From: Stappia sp.
GTDB lineage: Bacteria; Pseudomonadota; Alphaproteobacteria; Rhizobiales; Stappiaceae
Direction: 5' to 3'
NCBI GenBank assembly: GCA_002722295.1
Contig: PBLF01000029.1
Span: forward strand, 124,001 to 188,000
Length of the DNA: 64,000 nt
The stretch's first letter is position 1. Each line of letters begins with the position of its first letter. Below are positions 38,996 through 47,978 of the stretch, piece after piece. A program made the translations under genes and the position numbers. The notes under the pieces were generated by a model. It ran no database searches and was not told the DNA's origin. It worked only from the letters and a program-made list of their open reading frames with translations.

Positions 38996-39194
38996 TCCGA
39001 AGGCGCGCGACGGAGTGAAAGAGCGGGTGAACGTCCTTGCGCTGGTCGTGGAGAGCGGCCTGGCGACGGGGCGGGGAGCTCGCCGCCAGGCCGGAGAGAG
39101 GTCCGAGGTCAGGAAACCGGATCACTCTGCAAACGGTCGATCGGTGCTTGTGCGTGCCGAGAACATTGCGTGTTTGCGCCTGGCGTGATGCCCG

Positions 39195-39491
39195 TCAGTT
39201 CGACAGGGGACGGCGCACCAGTGTCGTGACGGAGCCGCTGGTATGGGCAATCGTCTCGAAGGCGGGCTGCGGAGCCACGACACTTGCAAGGTCGGTACAG
39301 CCCGGCGTCGTGTCGACCATGGTCGCGCCGCTGCAGGCAACCTGCACTTCGCGGGCCATCCGGTCGGACTTCATCGCCGTCGCGCCGTGATTTTGAACCG
39401 CGTCACCCGTTGAAAAGGCGACACCTGCAAGAATGAGAGTAAGTGCTCCGGCGGAGGCTCCGCCGAAGGCCAGAAAAGCCAGGGCACGCAT
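39195..39491 (-). CDS. Small exported protein C with AC-x11-C motif
   Basis: This 98-residue protein starts MRALAFLAFGGASAGALTLI with a clear AAGGAGG ribosome-binding sequence six bases before the ATG. The first 25 residues form a signal peptide or anchor. Two cysteines occur in ACSGATMVDTTPGC, 11 residues apart, as in genes A and B. The remainder is Ser/Thr/Val-rich. No family is recognised. It diverges from coaD. Confidence 0.72.
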   Translation of the reverse strand: MRALAFLAFGGASAGALTLILAGVAFSTGDAVQNHGATAMKSDRMAREVQVACSGATMVDTTPGCTDLASVVAPQPAFETIAHTSGSVTTLVRRPLSN

Positions 39492-39632
39492 GATCGCCTC
39501 CTTTATGTTTATGGATCACAGTCTAGCACAAAGTGACCTTACGTGAAATAAAATCTGGATCTGATGCATTCTTGCAACAGCGATGACTTGATCCGCTTGT
39601 GCGCGCGCCGATGGACCGCTAGAGAAGGCGGC

Positions 39633-40130
39633 ATGACTCGTACCGTTCTCTATCCCGGATCCTTCGACCCGCTGACCAATGGTCATGTCGACATTCTCAG
39701 GAAGTCGCTTGCGCTTGCCGACAGGGTGATCGTCGCCATCGGCGTGCAGGCGTCCAAGACGCCGACCTTCTCGTTCGACGAGCGCGTCGAAATGATCGAG
39801 ACGGTCGCGCGCGAGGCCTTCGGCGCGGAGGCGGCGGGGCGGCTGGAGGTCATTTCCTTCCAGGGGCTGGTCGTGGAGGCGGCTCGCGAACATGGCGCGA
39901 CCGCGCTCATTCGCGGTCTGCGTGACGGAACCGACCTGGACTACGAGATGCAGATGAGCGGCATGAACCAGGCCATGGTTCCCGAGGTGCAGACGGTTTT
40001 CCTGCCCGCCAGCCCCGGTGTGCGTCACATCACCGCCACGCTCGTGCGCCAGATCGCGAAGATGGGGGGAGACGTGTCGCCGTTCGTGCCGGCGGAAGTC
40101 GTGCGCCGGCTCGCCGAGCGCAACGCCTGA
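39633..40130 (+). CDS. coaD: Phosphopantetheine adenylyltransferase
   Basis: CoaD makes dephospho-CoA from 4'-phosphopantetheine and ATP. The 165-residue protein starts at ATG 39633 ([20 protein letters not shown]), containing the TxGH-like nucleotidyltransferase motif, and ITATLVR serves as the second ATP-binding signature. A longer opening from 39564 has no family sequence. The two cyclophilin genes follow on the same strand, a common alphaproteobacterial neighbourhood. Confidence 0.97.
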   Translation: MTRTVLYPGSFDPLTNGHVDILRKSLALADRVIVAIGVQASKTPTFSFDERVEMIETVAREAFGAEAAGRLEVISFQGLVVEAAREHGATALIRGLRDGTDLDYEMQMSGMNQAMVPEVQTVFLPASPGVRHITATLVRQIAKMGGDVSPFVPAEVVRRLAERNA

Positions 40131-40174
40131 GCATTCGCGACACCTGGATCCGCAAAGCTGGGAGAAATCATCCG

Positions 40175-40732
40175 ATGACCCGCATTCTTACCGTCCTGGG
40201 CTTTCTTGCCGTGCTGGCGCTCGGCGTCAGCGTCGAGGCCGCCGCCGAGACCGACCCGGAAAACACGCTCCTGCTGGAGCTGAAGGACGGCACGGTCGAG
40301 ATCCACCTGCGTCCCGACCTGGCGCCGAACCATGTCGAGCGCATCAAGACGCTCGCCCGTCAGGGGTTCTATGACGGGATCGTCTTTCACCGCGTGATCG
40401 ACGGTTTCATGGCCCAGACCGGAGATCCGACCGGCACCGGCACGGGCGGTTCGGACCTGCCCGACCTCAAGGCGGAGTTTTCGCCCCGCCCGTTTGAGCG
40501 TGGCGTGCTCGGCATGGCGCGGACCAATGATCCCGACAGTGCCAACTCGCAGTTTTTCATCATGTTCGCGTCCGCCCCGCACCTGAACGGCCAGTATACC
40601 GTTTTCGGCGAGGTGACGAGCGGCATGGACCTCGTGGACAACATCAAGCGGGGCGATCCCGACACGGGCGGCATGGTCAGCGATCCGGACCGGATCGTGA
40701 GCCTCAAGGTTGCCGCCGACGCCGCGAACTGA
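40175..40732 (+). CDS. Periplasmic cyclophilin-type peptidyl-prolyl isomerase
   Basis: The 185-residue precursor has a signal peptide (ILTVLGFLAVLALGVSVEA), so it should act in the periplasm. The cyclophilin core has FHRVIDGFMAQTGDP with the catalytic Arg, GTGTGGSDLP and NSQFFIMF. It is followed after 43 bp by a cytoplasmic paralogue, and the two share a nearly identical DNA tract around the active site. GGGAGAA lies before the ATG. Confidence 0.95.
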   Translation: MTRILTVLGFLAVLALGVSVEAAAETDPENTLLLELKDGTVEIHLRPDLAPNHVERIKTLARQGFYDGIVFHRVIDGFMAQTGDPTGTGTGGSDLPDLKAEFSPRPFERGVLGMARTNDPDSANSQFFIMFASAPHLNGQYTVFGEVTSGMDLVDNIKRGDPDTGGMVSDPDRIVSLKVAADAAN

Positions 40733-40775
40733 CAGACGACGCATCGACCGAGACACCCGACCAAGGAGAAATCAG

Positions 40776-41246
40776 GTGGCCGATTACAAGGATCCCGAGA
40801 ACACCCTGCTGATGGAGACCACCAAGGGCCCCATCGTCATCGAGATGAAGCCGGACCTGGCGCCGACGCATGTGGCCCGCATCAAGGAGCTCGTGCGCGA
40901 GGGCTTTTATGACGGGATCGTCTTTCACCGCGTGATCGACGGCTTCATGGCCCAGACCGGCTGTCCGAGCGGAACGGGCACCGGCGGTTCGGGCAAGAAG
41001 CTCAAGGCCGAGTTCTCCAAGGAGAAGCACGTGCGCGGCACCTGCTCCATGGCGCGTGCCATGGATCCGAACTCCGGCGACAGCCAGTTCTTCATCTGCT
41101 TCACCGACGCCCCGTGGCTCGACGGCCAGTACACCGTCTGGGGCCAGGTGATCGACGGCATGGACAACGTCGACCAGATCAAGCGTGGCGAGCCGGTTCG
41201 CGACCCCGACAGCATCACCTCGCTGAAGGTTGCCGCCGACGCCTGA
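40776..41246 (+). CDS. Cytoplasmic cyclophilin-type peptidyl-prolyl isomerase
   Basis: This 156-residue protein starts at GTG 40776, seven bases after a perfect AAGGAG. The frame opening at 40710 overlaps the previous gene and adds Arg-rich non-family residues. It has no signal peptide. The cyclophilin core contains FHRVIDGFMAQTGCPSG, SMARAMDPNSG and SQFFICF. It is the cytosolic partner of the periplasmic copy just upstream, probably co-transcribed with it. Confidence 0.95.
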   Translation: MADYKDPENTLLMETTKGPIVIEMKPDLAPTHVARIKELVREGFYDGIVFHRVIDGFMAQTGCPSGTGTGGSGKKLKAEFSKEKHVRGTCSMARAMDPNSGDSQFFICFTDAPWLDGQYTVWGQVIDGMDNVDQIKRGEPVRDPDSITSLKVAADA

Positions 41247-41269
41247 CCTGAAAAGGCCGGATCCGGATC

Positions 41270-41677
41270 ATGACATCCTCACGCATGCAGGGTCCGGTTC
41301 TTCGGGTGGCACGGCCCACCAACGATCTGACGCTTCATGAGCGTTTCTATGGGCAAGGCGCCGGTTTCCGGCGCCTTGCCGCGTTTTCGGACCATGACGG
41401 CTTTTCAGGCGTCATTCTCGGCTATCCCGGAGCCGCCTGGCATCTCGAACTCGTGCAGGAGACAGGCGTGGTCGCGCCGAGAGCGCAGAGCCCGGAGCAG
41501 CTGCTTGTTCTCTATCTGCCCGATCCCGAAGTGTGGAGCCTTGCGGTTGACCGCATGACGGCACACGGGTATGAGCCGGTGCCCTCGCACAATCCCTACT
41601 GGGAGACGGCGGGACAGACCTTCGAGGATCCCGACGGCTATCGGCTCGTCTTCCAGAAACGGACCTGGGACCTCTGA
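41270..41677 (+). CDS. VOC (glyoxalase/bleomycin-resistance fold) protein
   Basis: This 135-residue single-domain VOC protein begins near VLRVARPTNDLTLHERFYGQ and has WHLELVQE and QTFEDPDGYRLVFQ. These carry His and Glu positions used for metal binding in the family. It sits 23 bp after the cyclophilin gene and 27 bp before queA and may be co-transcribed with them. The substrate is unknown. Confidence 0.88.
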   Translation: MTSSRMQGPVLRVARPTNDLTLHERFYGQGAGFRRLAAFSDHDGFSGVILGYPGAAWHLELVQETGVVAPRAQSPEQLLVLYLPDPEVWSLAVDRMTAHGYEPVPSHNPYWETAGQTFEDPDGYRLVFQKRTWDL

Positions 41678-41704
41678 CTTCGCCCCAAGAGCTCCTGTGC
41701 CGCC

Positions 41705-42805
41705 ATGCGCGTTGACGACTTCGACTTCGACCTTCCCGCTGAGAACATCGCGCTGAGGCCCGCGCGCCCGCGCGACAGTGCCCGGCTGCTGCTGGTGCGC
41801 CCCGGCGCGGCCGACGAAGGGGCGGGTGCTGATCTTTCCGACCGCAGCGTGTCCGACCTGCCGGGGCTGCTTGAGCCCGGCGACGCGCTGGTCTTCAACA
41901 ACACGCGCGTCATCCCCGCCCAGCTGCAGGGCACGCGGACACGCGGTGACGCGGTCGCGCGTATCGGGGCGACATTGCACCTGCGCGCGGGTCCCGACCG
42001 CTGGGTGGCGTTCGTGCGGCCGGCCAAGAAGCTTGCCGTCGGCGACCGCGTCCGGTTCGGCGGCGAGGGGGAGATGTGCCTTGCCGGCACCCTCGACGCG
42101 ACGGTCGCGGAAAAACGCGAGACCGGCGAGATCCTCTTCGCCTTCGACCTCTCCGGTCCCGCTCTCGACGAGGCCATCGCCGCCGTCGGCCACATTCCGC
42201 TGCCGCCCTACATCGCGGCGAAGCGGGGCGAGGATGCGCTCGACCGGGAGGACTACCAGACAATCTATGCGGAGAAGGATGGCGCGGTGGCCGCCCCCAC
42301 CGCAGGTCTGCACTTTACCGAGAGGCTGCTTGCCGCGCTCGACGCGCGCGGGATCGAACGCCACACGGTGACGCTGCATGTGGGGGCGGGCACCTTCCTT
42401 CCCGTCAAGGCGGACGACACGGCCGATCACAAGATGCATGCCGAATGGGGCGAGGTGAGCGCAGAGACCGCCGCCGCGCTGAGGGCCGTGCGCGCGCGCG
42501 GAAACAAGGTGGTTGCGGTCGGCACGACCTCGCTTCGCATTCTGGAAAGCGCGGCGCAGGGGGAGGCGGGACTCGCGGCCTTTTCGGGCGAGACCTCGAT
42601 CTTCATCACGCCCGGCTACCGCTTCCGCGCCATCGATGCGCTGATGACCAACTTCCACCTGCCGCGTTCGACGCTCTTCATGCTGGTGAGCGCCTTTTCC
42701 GGCCTCGACACGATGCGCGCGGCCTATGCGCACGCGATCGCCAGCGGATACCGCTTCTATTCCTACGGCGATTCCTCGCTGCTATTTCCAACGGTGACAG
42801 AATGA
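41705..42805 (+). CDS. queA: S-adenosylmethionine:tRNA ribosyltransferase-isomerase QueA
   Basis: QueA adds the cyclopentene ring precursor from SAM in queuosine synthesis. The 366-residue protein has [45 protein letters not shown] and [14 protein letters not shown] family motifs. The stop overlaps the tgt start (ATGA), coupling the two steps of tRNA queuosine modification. Confidence 0.97.
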   Translation: MRVDDFDFDLPAENIALRPARPRDSARLLLVRPGAADEGAGADLSDRSVSDLPGLLEPGDALVFNNTRVIPAQLQGTRTRGDAVARIGATLHLRAGPDRWVAFVRPAKKLAVGDRVRFGGEGEMCLAGTLDATVAEKRETGEILFAFDLSGPALDEAIAAVGHIPLPPYIAAKRGEDALDREDYQTIYAEKDGAVAAPTAGLHFTERLLAALDARGIERHTVTLHVGAGTFLPVKADDTADHKMHAEWGEVSAETAAALRAVRARGNKVVAVGTTSLRILESAAQGEAGLAAFSGETSIFITPGYRFRAIDALMTNFHLPRSTLFMLVSAFSGLDTMRAAYAHAIASGYRFYSYGDSSLLFPTVTE

Positions 42806-43944
42806 CCGCGCCTTTCTCCTTCCGCCTGCTTGCGACCGACGGCATGGCCCGGCGCGGCGAGATCACGACCCCGCACGGAACGGTCGCGACCCCCGCCTTC
42901 ATGCCGGTGGGCACCCAGGCGACCGTGAAGGCGATGTACCCGGAGCAGGTGCGCGAACTCGGGGCCGATGTGGTGCTCGGCAACACCTATCACCTGATGC
43001 TGCGCCCGGGCGCGGAGCGCATCGCCCGCCTCGGCGGCCTGCACAAGTTCATGAACTGGAACCACACGATCCTCACCGATTCCGGCGGATTCCAGGTCAT
43101 GTCGCTGGCCCAGCTTCGCAAGCTCACCGAGGAGGGCGTGACGTTCCAGAGTCATGTCGACGGATCGCGCCATGTCATGAGCCCGGAGCGGTCGGTCGAG
43201 ATCCAGCAGCTGCTGGGCTCCGACATCCAGATGCAGCTCGACGAATGCATCGCGCTTCCTGCGCCCCGCGAGGACGTGGAGCGTGCCATGCGGCTGTCCC
43301 TTCGCTGGGCGGAGCGCTCGCGCGCGAAGTTCGAGGACATGGGCGGTCCCGGACGCGGGCAGGCGCTTTATGGCATCGTGCAGGGTGGCGATGTGCCGGA
43401 TTTGCGTGTTGCGTCCGCACAGGCGCTCGGAGAGATGCCCTTCGAGGGCTATTCCGTCGGCGGTCTGGCGGTCGGTGAGCCGCAGGACGTGATGCTCAAG
43501 ATGCTCGAGGTCACGACGCCGGCCATGCCGGTCGACAAGCCCCGTTATCTCATGGGGGTGGGTACGCCCGAGGACATTCTGGAGAGCGTGGCGCGCGGCA
43601 TCGACCAGTTCGATTGCGTGATGCCGACGCGCGCGGGCCGGCACGGCCTCGCCTACACCCGCTACGGCAAGGTGAACCTCAAGAACGCCCGCCACGCGGA
43701 AGATCATCGTCCCCTCGACGAGGCGGCGGATTGCCCGGCCGCGCGCGACTATTCTCGCGCCTACCTGCATCACCTCGTCAAGGCGGGCGAGGGGCTTGCC
43801 GCGATGCTGCTCACCTGGACGAACCTTGCCTACTACCAGACCCTCATGCGCGAGATGCGCGGGGCCATCAAAGAAGGGCGCTTCGAGGACTTCAGGGCAA
43901 GGACACGCGAAGACTGGGCGCGCGGTGACATCGCGCCGCTTTGA
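42802..43944 (+). CDS. tgt: tRNA-guanine transglycosylase Tgt
   Basis: Tgt swaps preQ1 for guanine at tRNA position 34. The 380-residue protein has the nucleophile region [15 protein letters not shown] and the [11 protein letters not shown] and [11 protein letters not shown] motifs. The ATG shares four bases with the queA stop; the frame opening at 42076 lies inside queA. Where well-studied Tgt enzymes have the zinc ligands CxCxxC, this one reads [16 protein letters not shown], keeping one Cys and the later His, so the usual zinc site is incomplete. Confidence 0.96.
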   Translation: MTAPFSFRLLATDGMARRGEITTPHGTVATPAFMPVGTQATVKAMYPEQVRELGADVVLGNTYHLMLRPGAERIARLGGLHKFMNWNHTILTDSGGFQVMSLAQLRKLTEEGVTFQSHVDGSRHVMSPERSVEIQQLLGSDIQMQLDECIALPAPREDVERAMRLSLRWAERSRAKFEDMGGPGRGQALYGIVQGGDVPDLRVASAQALGEMPFEGYSVGGLAVGEPQDVMLKMLEVTTPAMPVDKPRYLMGVGTPEDILESVARGIDQFDCVMPTRAGRHGLAYTRYGKVNLKNARHAEDHRPLDEAADCPAARDYSRAYLHHLVKAGEGLAAMLLTWTNLAYYQTLMREMRGAIKEGRFEDFRARTREDWARGDIAPL

Positions 43945-43956
43945 GGGCAGGTGGTC

Positions 43957-44397
43957 TCAGACGGACGCACCCTTTCCGGGCACCAGTCGGCAGCCGGAGA
44001 TTTTCCAGCTTCCATCCGGCTGCTTCTCGAAGGAGTAGACCGCCAGCCAGTCGCGTCCGGCCGGTCCGGTGACGAACACATCCAGTTCGGGCCCGCGTGC
44101 GCCTGTGCGCAGCTCGCCGAAGCTCACGCCGCGCGGCGCGTAGACAGGCGCATACCCTTTCCGCACCATCGCGATGAAGCGGTCGGGCGTCTGGAACATG
44201 CGTTTTATGCCGGGTGCGGCGTAGGACCATGCGGCATCGGCATCGCCGGACCGGAATGCCGACATCTGACCCTCCACAAGGCCGCGCAGGGTGGAACCGT
44301 CCTGTGCGTGTGCCTGCGGCGGCGGCGCCATCGCGAGAACAAACGCGATGGCGAACGGCATGAAAACGACTGCCATCTTGCGGAACGAAAGCGACAT
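43957..44397 (-). CDS. Exported DUF4864-family protein
   Basis: The 146-residue precursor has a signal peptide (VVFMPFAIAFVLAMAPPPQAHA). The mature part matches DUF4864 (VEGQMSAFRSGDADAAWSYAAPGIK, FQTPDRFIAMVRKGYAPVY, then EKQPDGSWKISGC). It is a small NTF2-like periplasmic protein of unknown function. It converges on tgt 12 bp away. Confidence 0.87.
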   Translation of the reverse strand: MSLSFRKMAVVFMPFAIAFVLAMAPPPQAHAQDGSTLRGLVEGQMSAFRSGDADAAWSYAAPGIKRMFQTPDRFIAMVRKGYAPVYAPRGVSFGELRTGARGPELDVFVTGPAGRDWLAVYSFEKQPDGSWKISGCRLVPGKGASV

Positions 44398-44484
44398 GAC
44401 CGGGCTCCTCCCTGAACGGGTGTCACCCTTTCCTTACGTCACCTTTCGCCAAGCGGATCGCCGACGTCCGCTCCGCCTGCCGCG

Positions 44485-45699
44485 TCAAAGGCGCGACAGT
44501 AGTGCCGGCGTCGGCCATCCGTCGGCGGGAAGTCCGAGCTGCATCTGCGCGGCGCGCGTGGCCGCCCGTGTTCCGGCGCCCAGGATGCCGTCGATCTTGC
44601 CGACGTCATGCCCGCGAGCGGCGAGTTTCTGCTGGAGTTGCTTCATCTGCGCGTCGCTCAGGCCGGGCTCCGGATTGCCCTGGTCGTAGCGAGAGGCACC
44701 GGCGAGACGGGTGGCGAAATAGGCCGCCGACGTCGTGTAGACGAACGACTGGTTCCATTCGAGATAGACATTGAAATTGGGGTAGGCGAGGAACGCCGGT
44801 CCCTTGTGGCCCTGCGGCAGGAGGAGAGCCGCGGGCAGGCCGGGGGCGGCGATACCGCCCTCGCGGGCGCGTACGCCGAGGTTCGCCCATGCGCCGGCCG
44901 TCATCTCGAAATTGAGCCCCGAACGCTCCCACGGCAGGTTTGCCGGCACCTTGACCTCCTGAAGCCAGGGCTCGCCGCGCCGCCAGCCCAGACTCTGGAT
45001 GAAGCTCGCGGCGGTCAGGATCGTGTCGGGCGCGCTTTTCTTCAGGTCGACGTGCCGGTCGCCATCGCCGTCGACACCGTGGCGAATGATGTCCTCGGGC
45101 AGCATCTGGACCTGACCGATCTCGCCGGCCCAGGCACCGGTCGTGCGTGCCGGATCCAGGTCGCCGTGCTCGACCATCTCGATCGCGGCGAGAAGCTGCG
45201 GGCGGAAGAGCTGCGGCCGGCGGCAGTCGTGGGCCAGCGTCGCGAGCGCGTTGACCGTGTTGAAGTCGCCCTGGACCGCGCCATAGTCGGTCTCAAGTCC
45301 CCAGAAGGCGGTGATCACAGGCGCGGGCACGCCGTAGTCGCGTTCCGCCCGGGCAAAGGTCTTGGCGTACTTGCGCATGTTGTTCGCGCCGTGCTTGAGC
45401 CGGTAGCCGGATACGGAGCGCTTGGAAAAGGTCAGGAAATCCTGCTTGAAGACCCCTTGCGCGCGATCGCGAGAGAGGACCTTCCGGTCGATGCGCGCGC
45501 CTGCGAGCGTCGCGTCGATGGCGGCCTGCGAGCGTCCCGAGGCCCGTGCTTCCTGGGCAACGCCGCCGAGAAACGCGCGGAAATCGCCACCGCAGGGCGT
45601 TTGCGCGTTTGCCGGGGCAGGGCCAAGGGCCCCGCCGGCCCCCATGGCAAGCGCCAGGGCAAGGGCGGGCAGGGAGCGGGCGATAATACGCTTCGTCAT
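44485..45699 (-). CDS. Lytic murein transglycosylase (MltB-like) with peptidoglycan-binding domain
   Basis: This 404-residue protein starts at ATG 45699 (MTKRIIARSLPALALALAMG) with a signal peptide. The SLT_2/MltB-type domain has the catalytic Glu in FWGLETDYG and the GEIGQVQMLPEDII and DGDGDRHVDL stretches. A C-terminal PG_binding_1 domain follows (LSDAQMKQLQQKLAARGHDVG, then GILGAGTRAATRAAQ). It cleaves peptidoglycan to 1,6-anhydromuropeptides in the periplasm. Confidence 0.94.
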   Translation of the reverse strand: MTKRIIARSLPALALALAMGAGGALGPAPANAQTPCGGDFRAFLGGVAQEARASGRSQAAIDATLAGARIDRKVLSRDRAQGVFKQDFLTFSKRSVSGYRLKHGANNMRKYAKTFARAERDYGVPAPVITAFWGLETDYGAVQGDFNTVNALATLAHDCRRPQLFRPQLLAAIEMVEHGDLDPARTTGAWAGEIGQVQMLPEDIIRHGVDGDGDRHVDLKKSAPDTILTAASFIQSLGWRRGEPWLQEVKVPANLPWERSGLNFEMTAGAWANLGVRAREGGIAAPGLPAALLLPQGHKGPAFLAYPNFNVYLEWNQSFVYTTSAAYFATRLAGASRYDQGNPEPGLSDAQMKQLQQKLAARGHDVGKIDGILGAGTRAATRAAQMQLGLPADGWPTPALLSRL

Positions 45700-45809
45700 G
45701 CGGATTTCTCCGGGTGGGACGTGTGGGAGTCGCTTCGCGCGATCATGGAGCAACAGGACGTGGAGGCCAAGACGGCGCGCGCGAGCGTTGGCCGCTCTCG
45801 AGCTACACC

Positions 45810-47978
45810 CTAGCTGGCCGTCTGACCGTTCCGCTTGTCGCTCAGGTTCTGCGCAAGATAGTCGGTGAGGTCCCGGATCGGGAGTTGCGGACCGAGAAGC
45901 GAACCCTGACCGAAATGGCAGCCACGCTTGAGAAGGAAGCGCCGCTGCTCCTCCGTCTCGACACCCTCGGCAACGACGCGTGCGCCGAGACCCGTGGCGA
46001 TGGACAGGAAGCCTTCGATGATCACGGCCGAGGTGTGCTGAACGCCGATGCCGGCAATGAACGAGCGGTCGATCTTGAGCTCGTCGATATCGAACTCGCG
46101 CAGATGCTGGAAGGAGGCGTAGCCGGCGCCGAAATCGTCCATGGAGATGCGCATTCCCCTGCGCGCGAGATCCTTCACGTTCTCACGGATGATCGCGCTC
46201 CCCCGGTCGGACAGGGCGTCATCGGTTATCTCGATCGTCAGGCGGTTGCTCAGTTCCGGATATCCCTCGAGCAGGCCACGCAGTTCCTCGAAGCTCGAGC
46301 GTGTGGCGAGCGTCGTCGCGTCGACGTTGAGCGACAGGGAGCCGGGGTCGAGACCGCGTCCCACCAGATCGCGCATGTCGTTCAGCGCGCGGCGGGCAAT
46401 GTGCATCGCGAAGATGTGCCGCAGGCCGAAATGTTCCAGCAGGGGCAGGTAGACGTCAGGCGCCAGAAGTGGGCCGTCCGCACGCGCCCAATAGGCCCTC
46501 GCCTCGACACCGTGAAGGCTGCCGTCGCGCAGGTCGAGGATCGTCTTGTAGAAGAGGGTGAATTCGTCGCACTCGATTGCGTGTTCAAGTTCCTCGCGGT
46601 CCTCGAGACCAAGTCGTTCCAGGGCCATTTCCGGCTGGTAGAGCGTATACCAGGGTTGCTTGCGCTCCTTCGCGAGATAAAGCGCCTGGTCGGCCGCGAC
46701 CATCAGTTCCGCCGGGCCTCCGTCCACGTCCTTTTCCTGAACGACGCCGATGCTTACGCCGACGCGAAGCTGACGCCCCTCATACTCGATCGGCAGCGCG
46801 GTCGCTTCCAGAACGCGACGCGCGATGGCGGTGGGGTCGCGGTGTTCGCTGTCCAGCGCGAACAGCAGGGCGAATTCGTCGCCGCCGAGACGGGCGATCA
46901 TGTCGCCGGAGCGCACCAGCTTGCGGTAGCGGTCGGCCAGGGTCCGCAGAACCGCATCGCCGGCACCGTGCCCATAAGCATCGTTGATCGGCTTGAAGCC
47001 GTCGAGATCCGCCAGGACGAAACACACCTGCTTGCGGCGACGCCTGTCCGACTGCATCAAGGTGTTCAGATGCGCGTCGAAGGCGGAGCGGTTCGCAAGC
47101 CCGGTCAGCGTGTCATGAGTTGCCGCAAACTCCAGTTCTTCCTGCTTTTTCTCGCGATCCCTGGCGAGCATCTCGTTCTGCTCCAGGGCGACCTTGAGCC
47201 GGGTGACGGATTGGGAAATGCGTCCGATTTCGTCGCCGCGTTCGGTGTTCGAGATCTCGCCGGAAAGATCACCGCGCTGCAGCCGGTCGATTTCAGAGAC
47301 AATGTTGGTGATCGGCTGGAGAATGGTCCGCGCCGTGGCCACGCTGACGAGCATTGCCAAGGTCGCGATCACCAGACCCACGAAGATGAATTCGCCCGCA
47401 AGCCTGTCCATCTGCCGTGTCGCGGCTTCGGCACCGGCACGGAACTTTTCCGCCGAGACGCGCGCCACGTCGCTCGCGGTCTGTTCCAGCGTGCGATACT
47501 GCACCGATCCTCCGCGTACCGCGGTGGCGCCGAGCGAGGGGTTCCTCAACAGCAGGACGAGCGATTGGCTCGCGGAGGTGCGGTAGTCGTCATAGGCGGC
47601 ACGCAGGGCGCCAATGCGTGGCATCCCGGCCTGCTCGAGCTGTGTGATCGCGGTGTCGGCACGGGTGAGATTGAAATCGATGCTTTGCAGCACATTCCGC
47701 ATTTCCGGACCGCCGACGCCGATTCTCCGCCAGGTCGCGAGCCTGTAGAGATTGGCCTCCACCTCGGACACGTAGTGGGCGATACGCGAGGCCTTGTCGA
47801 AGTTCGGAAGAATCTCGTTGTAGCTCGCCAGCATTGCCACGCGCTGGTTCTGCAAGGTTTTCCAGCCCACGAGCGCAAGGGCCGCCAACGCGACGAGCGT
47901 CACCAGAGACGACGCCATGACCTTGGCGACGATCGACCAGTCGGAAAACCTCCAAAGCCAGGAGCGTGGCTCAGCCAT
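45810..47978 (-). CDS. Membrane GGDEF-EAL cyclic-di-GMP protein
   Basis: This 722-residue protein has TM1 (about residues 20-38), a periplasmic four-helix-type sensor region (40-190), TM2 (about 196-216) and HAMP (218-270). The GGDEF domain has an intact GGDEF at 365-369 and an RxxD inhibitory site (RSGD 356-359), so diguanylate cyclase activity is likely. The EAL domain keeps Glu492, Asn551, Glu583, Asp614-Asp615, Lys635 and Glu671. However, the EALxRW motif reads EARAYW, losing the substrate-binding Arg, so phosphodiesterase activity is doubtful. The start overlaps the stop of the upstream Cache gene. Confidence 0.93.
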   Translation of the reverse strand: MAEPRSWLWRFSDWSIVAKVMASSLVTLVALAALALVGWKTLQNQRVAMLASYNEILPNFDKASRIAHYVSEVEANLYRLATWRRIGVGGPEMRNVLQSIDFNLTRADTAITQLEQAGMPRIGALRAAYDDYRTSASQSLVLLLRNPSLGATAVRGGSVQYRTLEQTASDVARVSAEKFRAGAEAATRQMDRLAGEFIFVGLVIATLAMLVSVATARTILQPITNIVSEIDRLQRGDLSGEISNTERGDEIGRISQSVTRLKVALEQNEMLARDREKKQEELEFAATHDTLTGLANRSAFDAHLNTLMQSDRRRRKQVCFVLADLDGFKPINDAYGHGAGDAVLRTLADRYRKLVRSGDMIARLGGDEFALLFALDSEHRDPTAIARRVLEATALPIEYEGRQLRVGVSIGVVQEKDVDGGPAELMVAADQALYLAKERKQPWYTLYQPEMALERLGLEDREELEHAIECDEFTLFYKTILDLRDGSLHGVEARAYWARADGPLLAPDVYLPLLEHFGLRHIFAMHIARRALNDMRDLVGRGLDPGSLSLNVDATTLATRSSFEELRGLLEGYPELSNRLTIEITDDALSDRGSAIIRENVKDLARRGMRISMDDFGAGYASFQHLREFDIDELKIDRSFIAGIGVQHTSAVIIEGFLSIATGLGARVVAEGVETEEQRRFLLKRGCHFGQGSLLGPQLPIRDLTDYLAQNLSDKRNGQTAS

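Larger units (their letters stand above)
38677..39194. other. 518-bp intergenic region with AT-rich core and several palindromes
   Basis: No coding frame is convincing; a plus-strand frame at 38885-39229 has shadow-like composition. About 38788-38843 is very AT-rich for this genome. Inverted repeats occur at 38745-38771 and 38980-38995. A 10-bp GC stem at 39056-39065 with 39084-39093, without a T-run, may end transcription of gene C. Confidence 0.5.

Noticed and set aside
38885..39229. A 114-codon plus-strand frame in the small-protein intergenic region
   Set aside because: It is Arg/Gly-rich with no ribosome-binding sequence or domain, and it overlaps the end of gene C.
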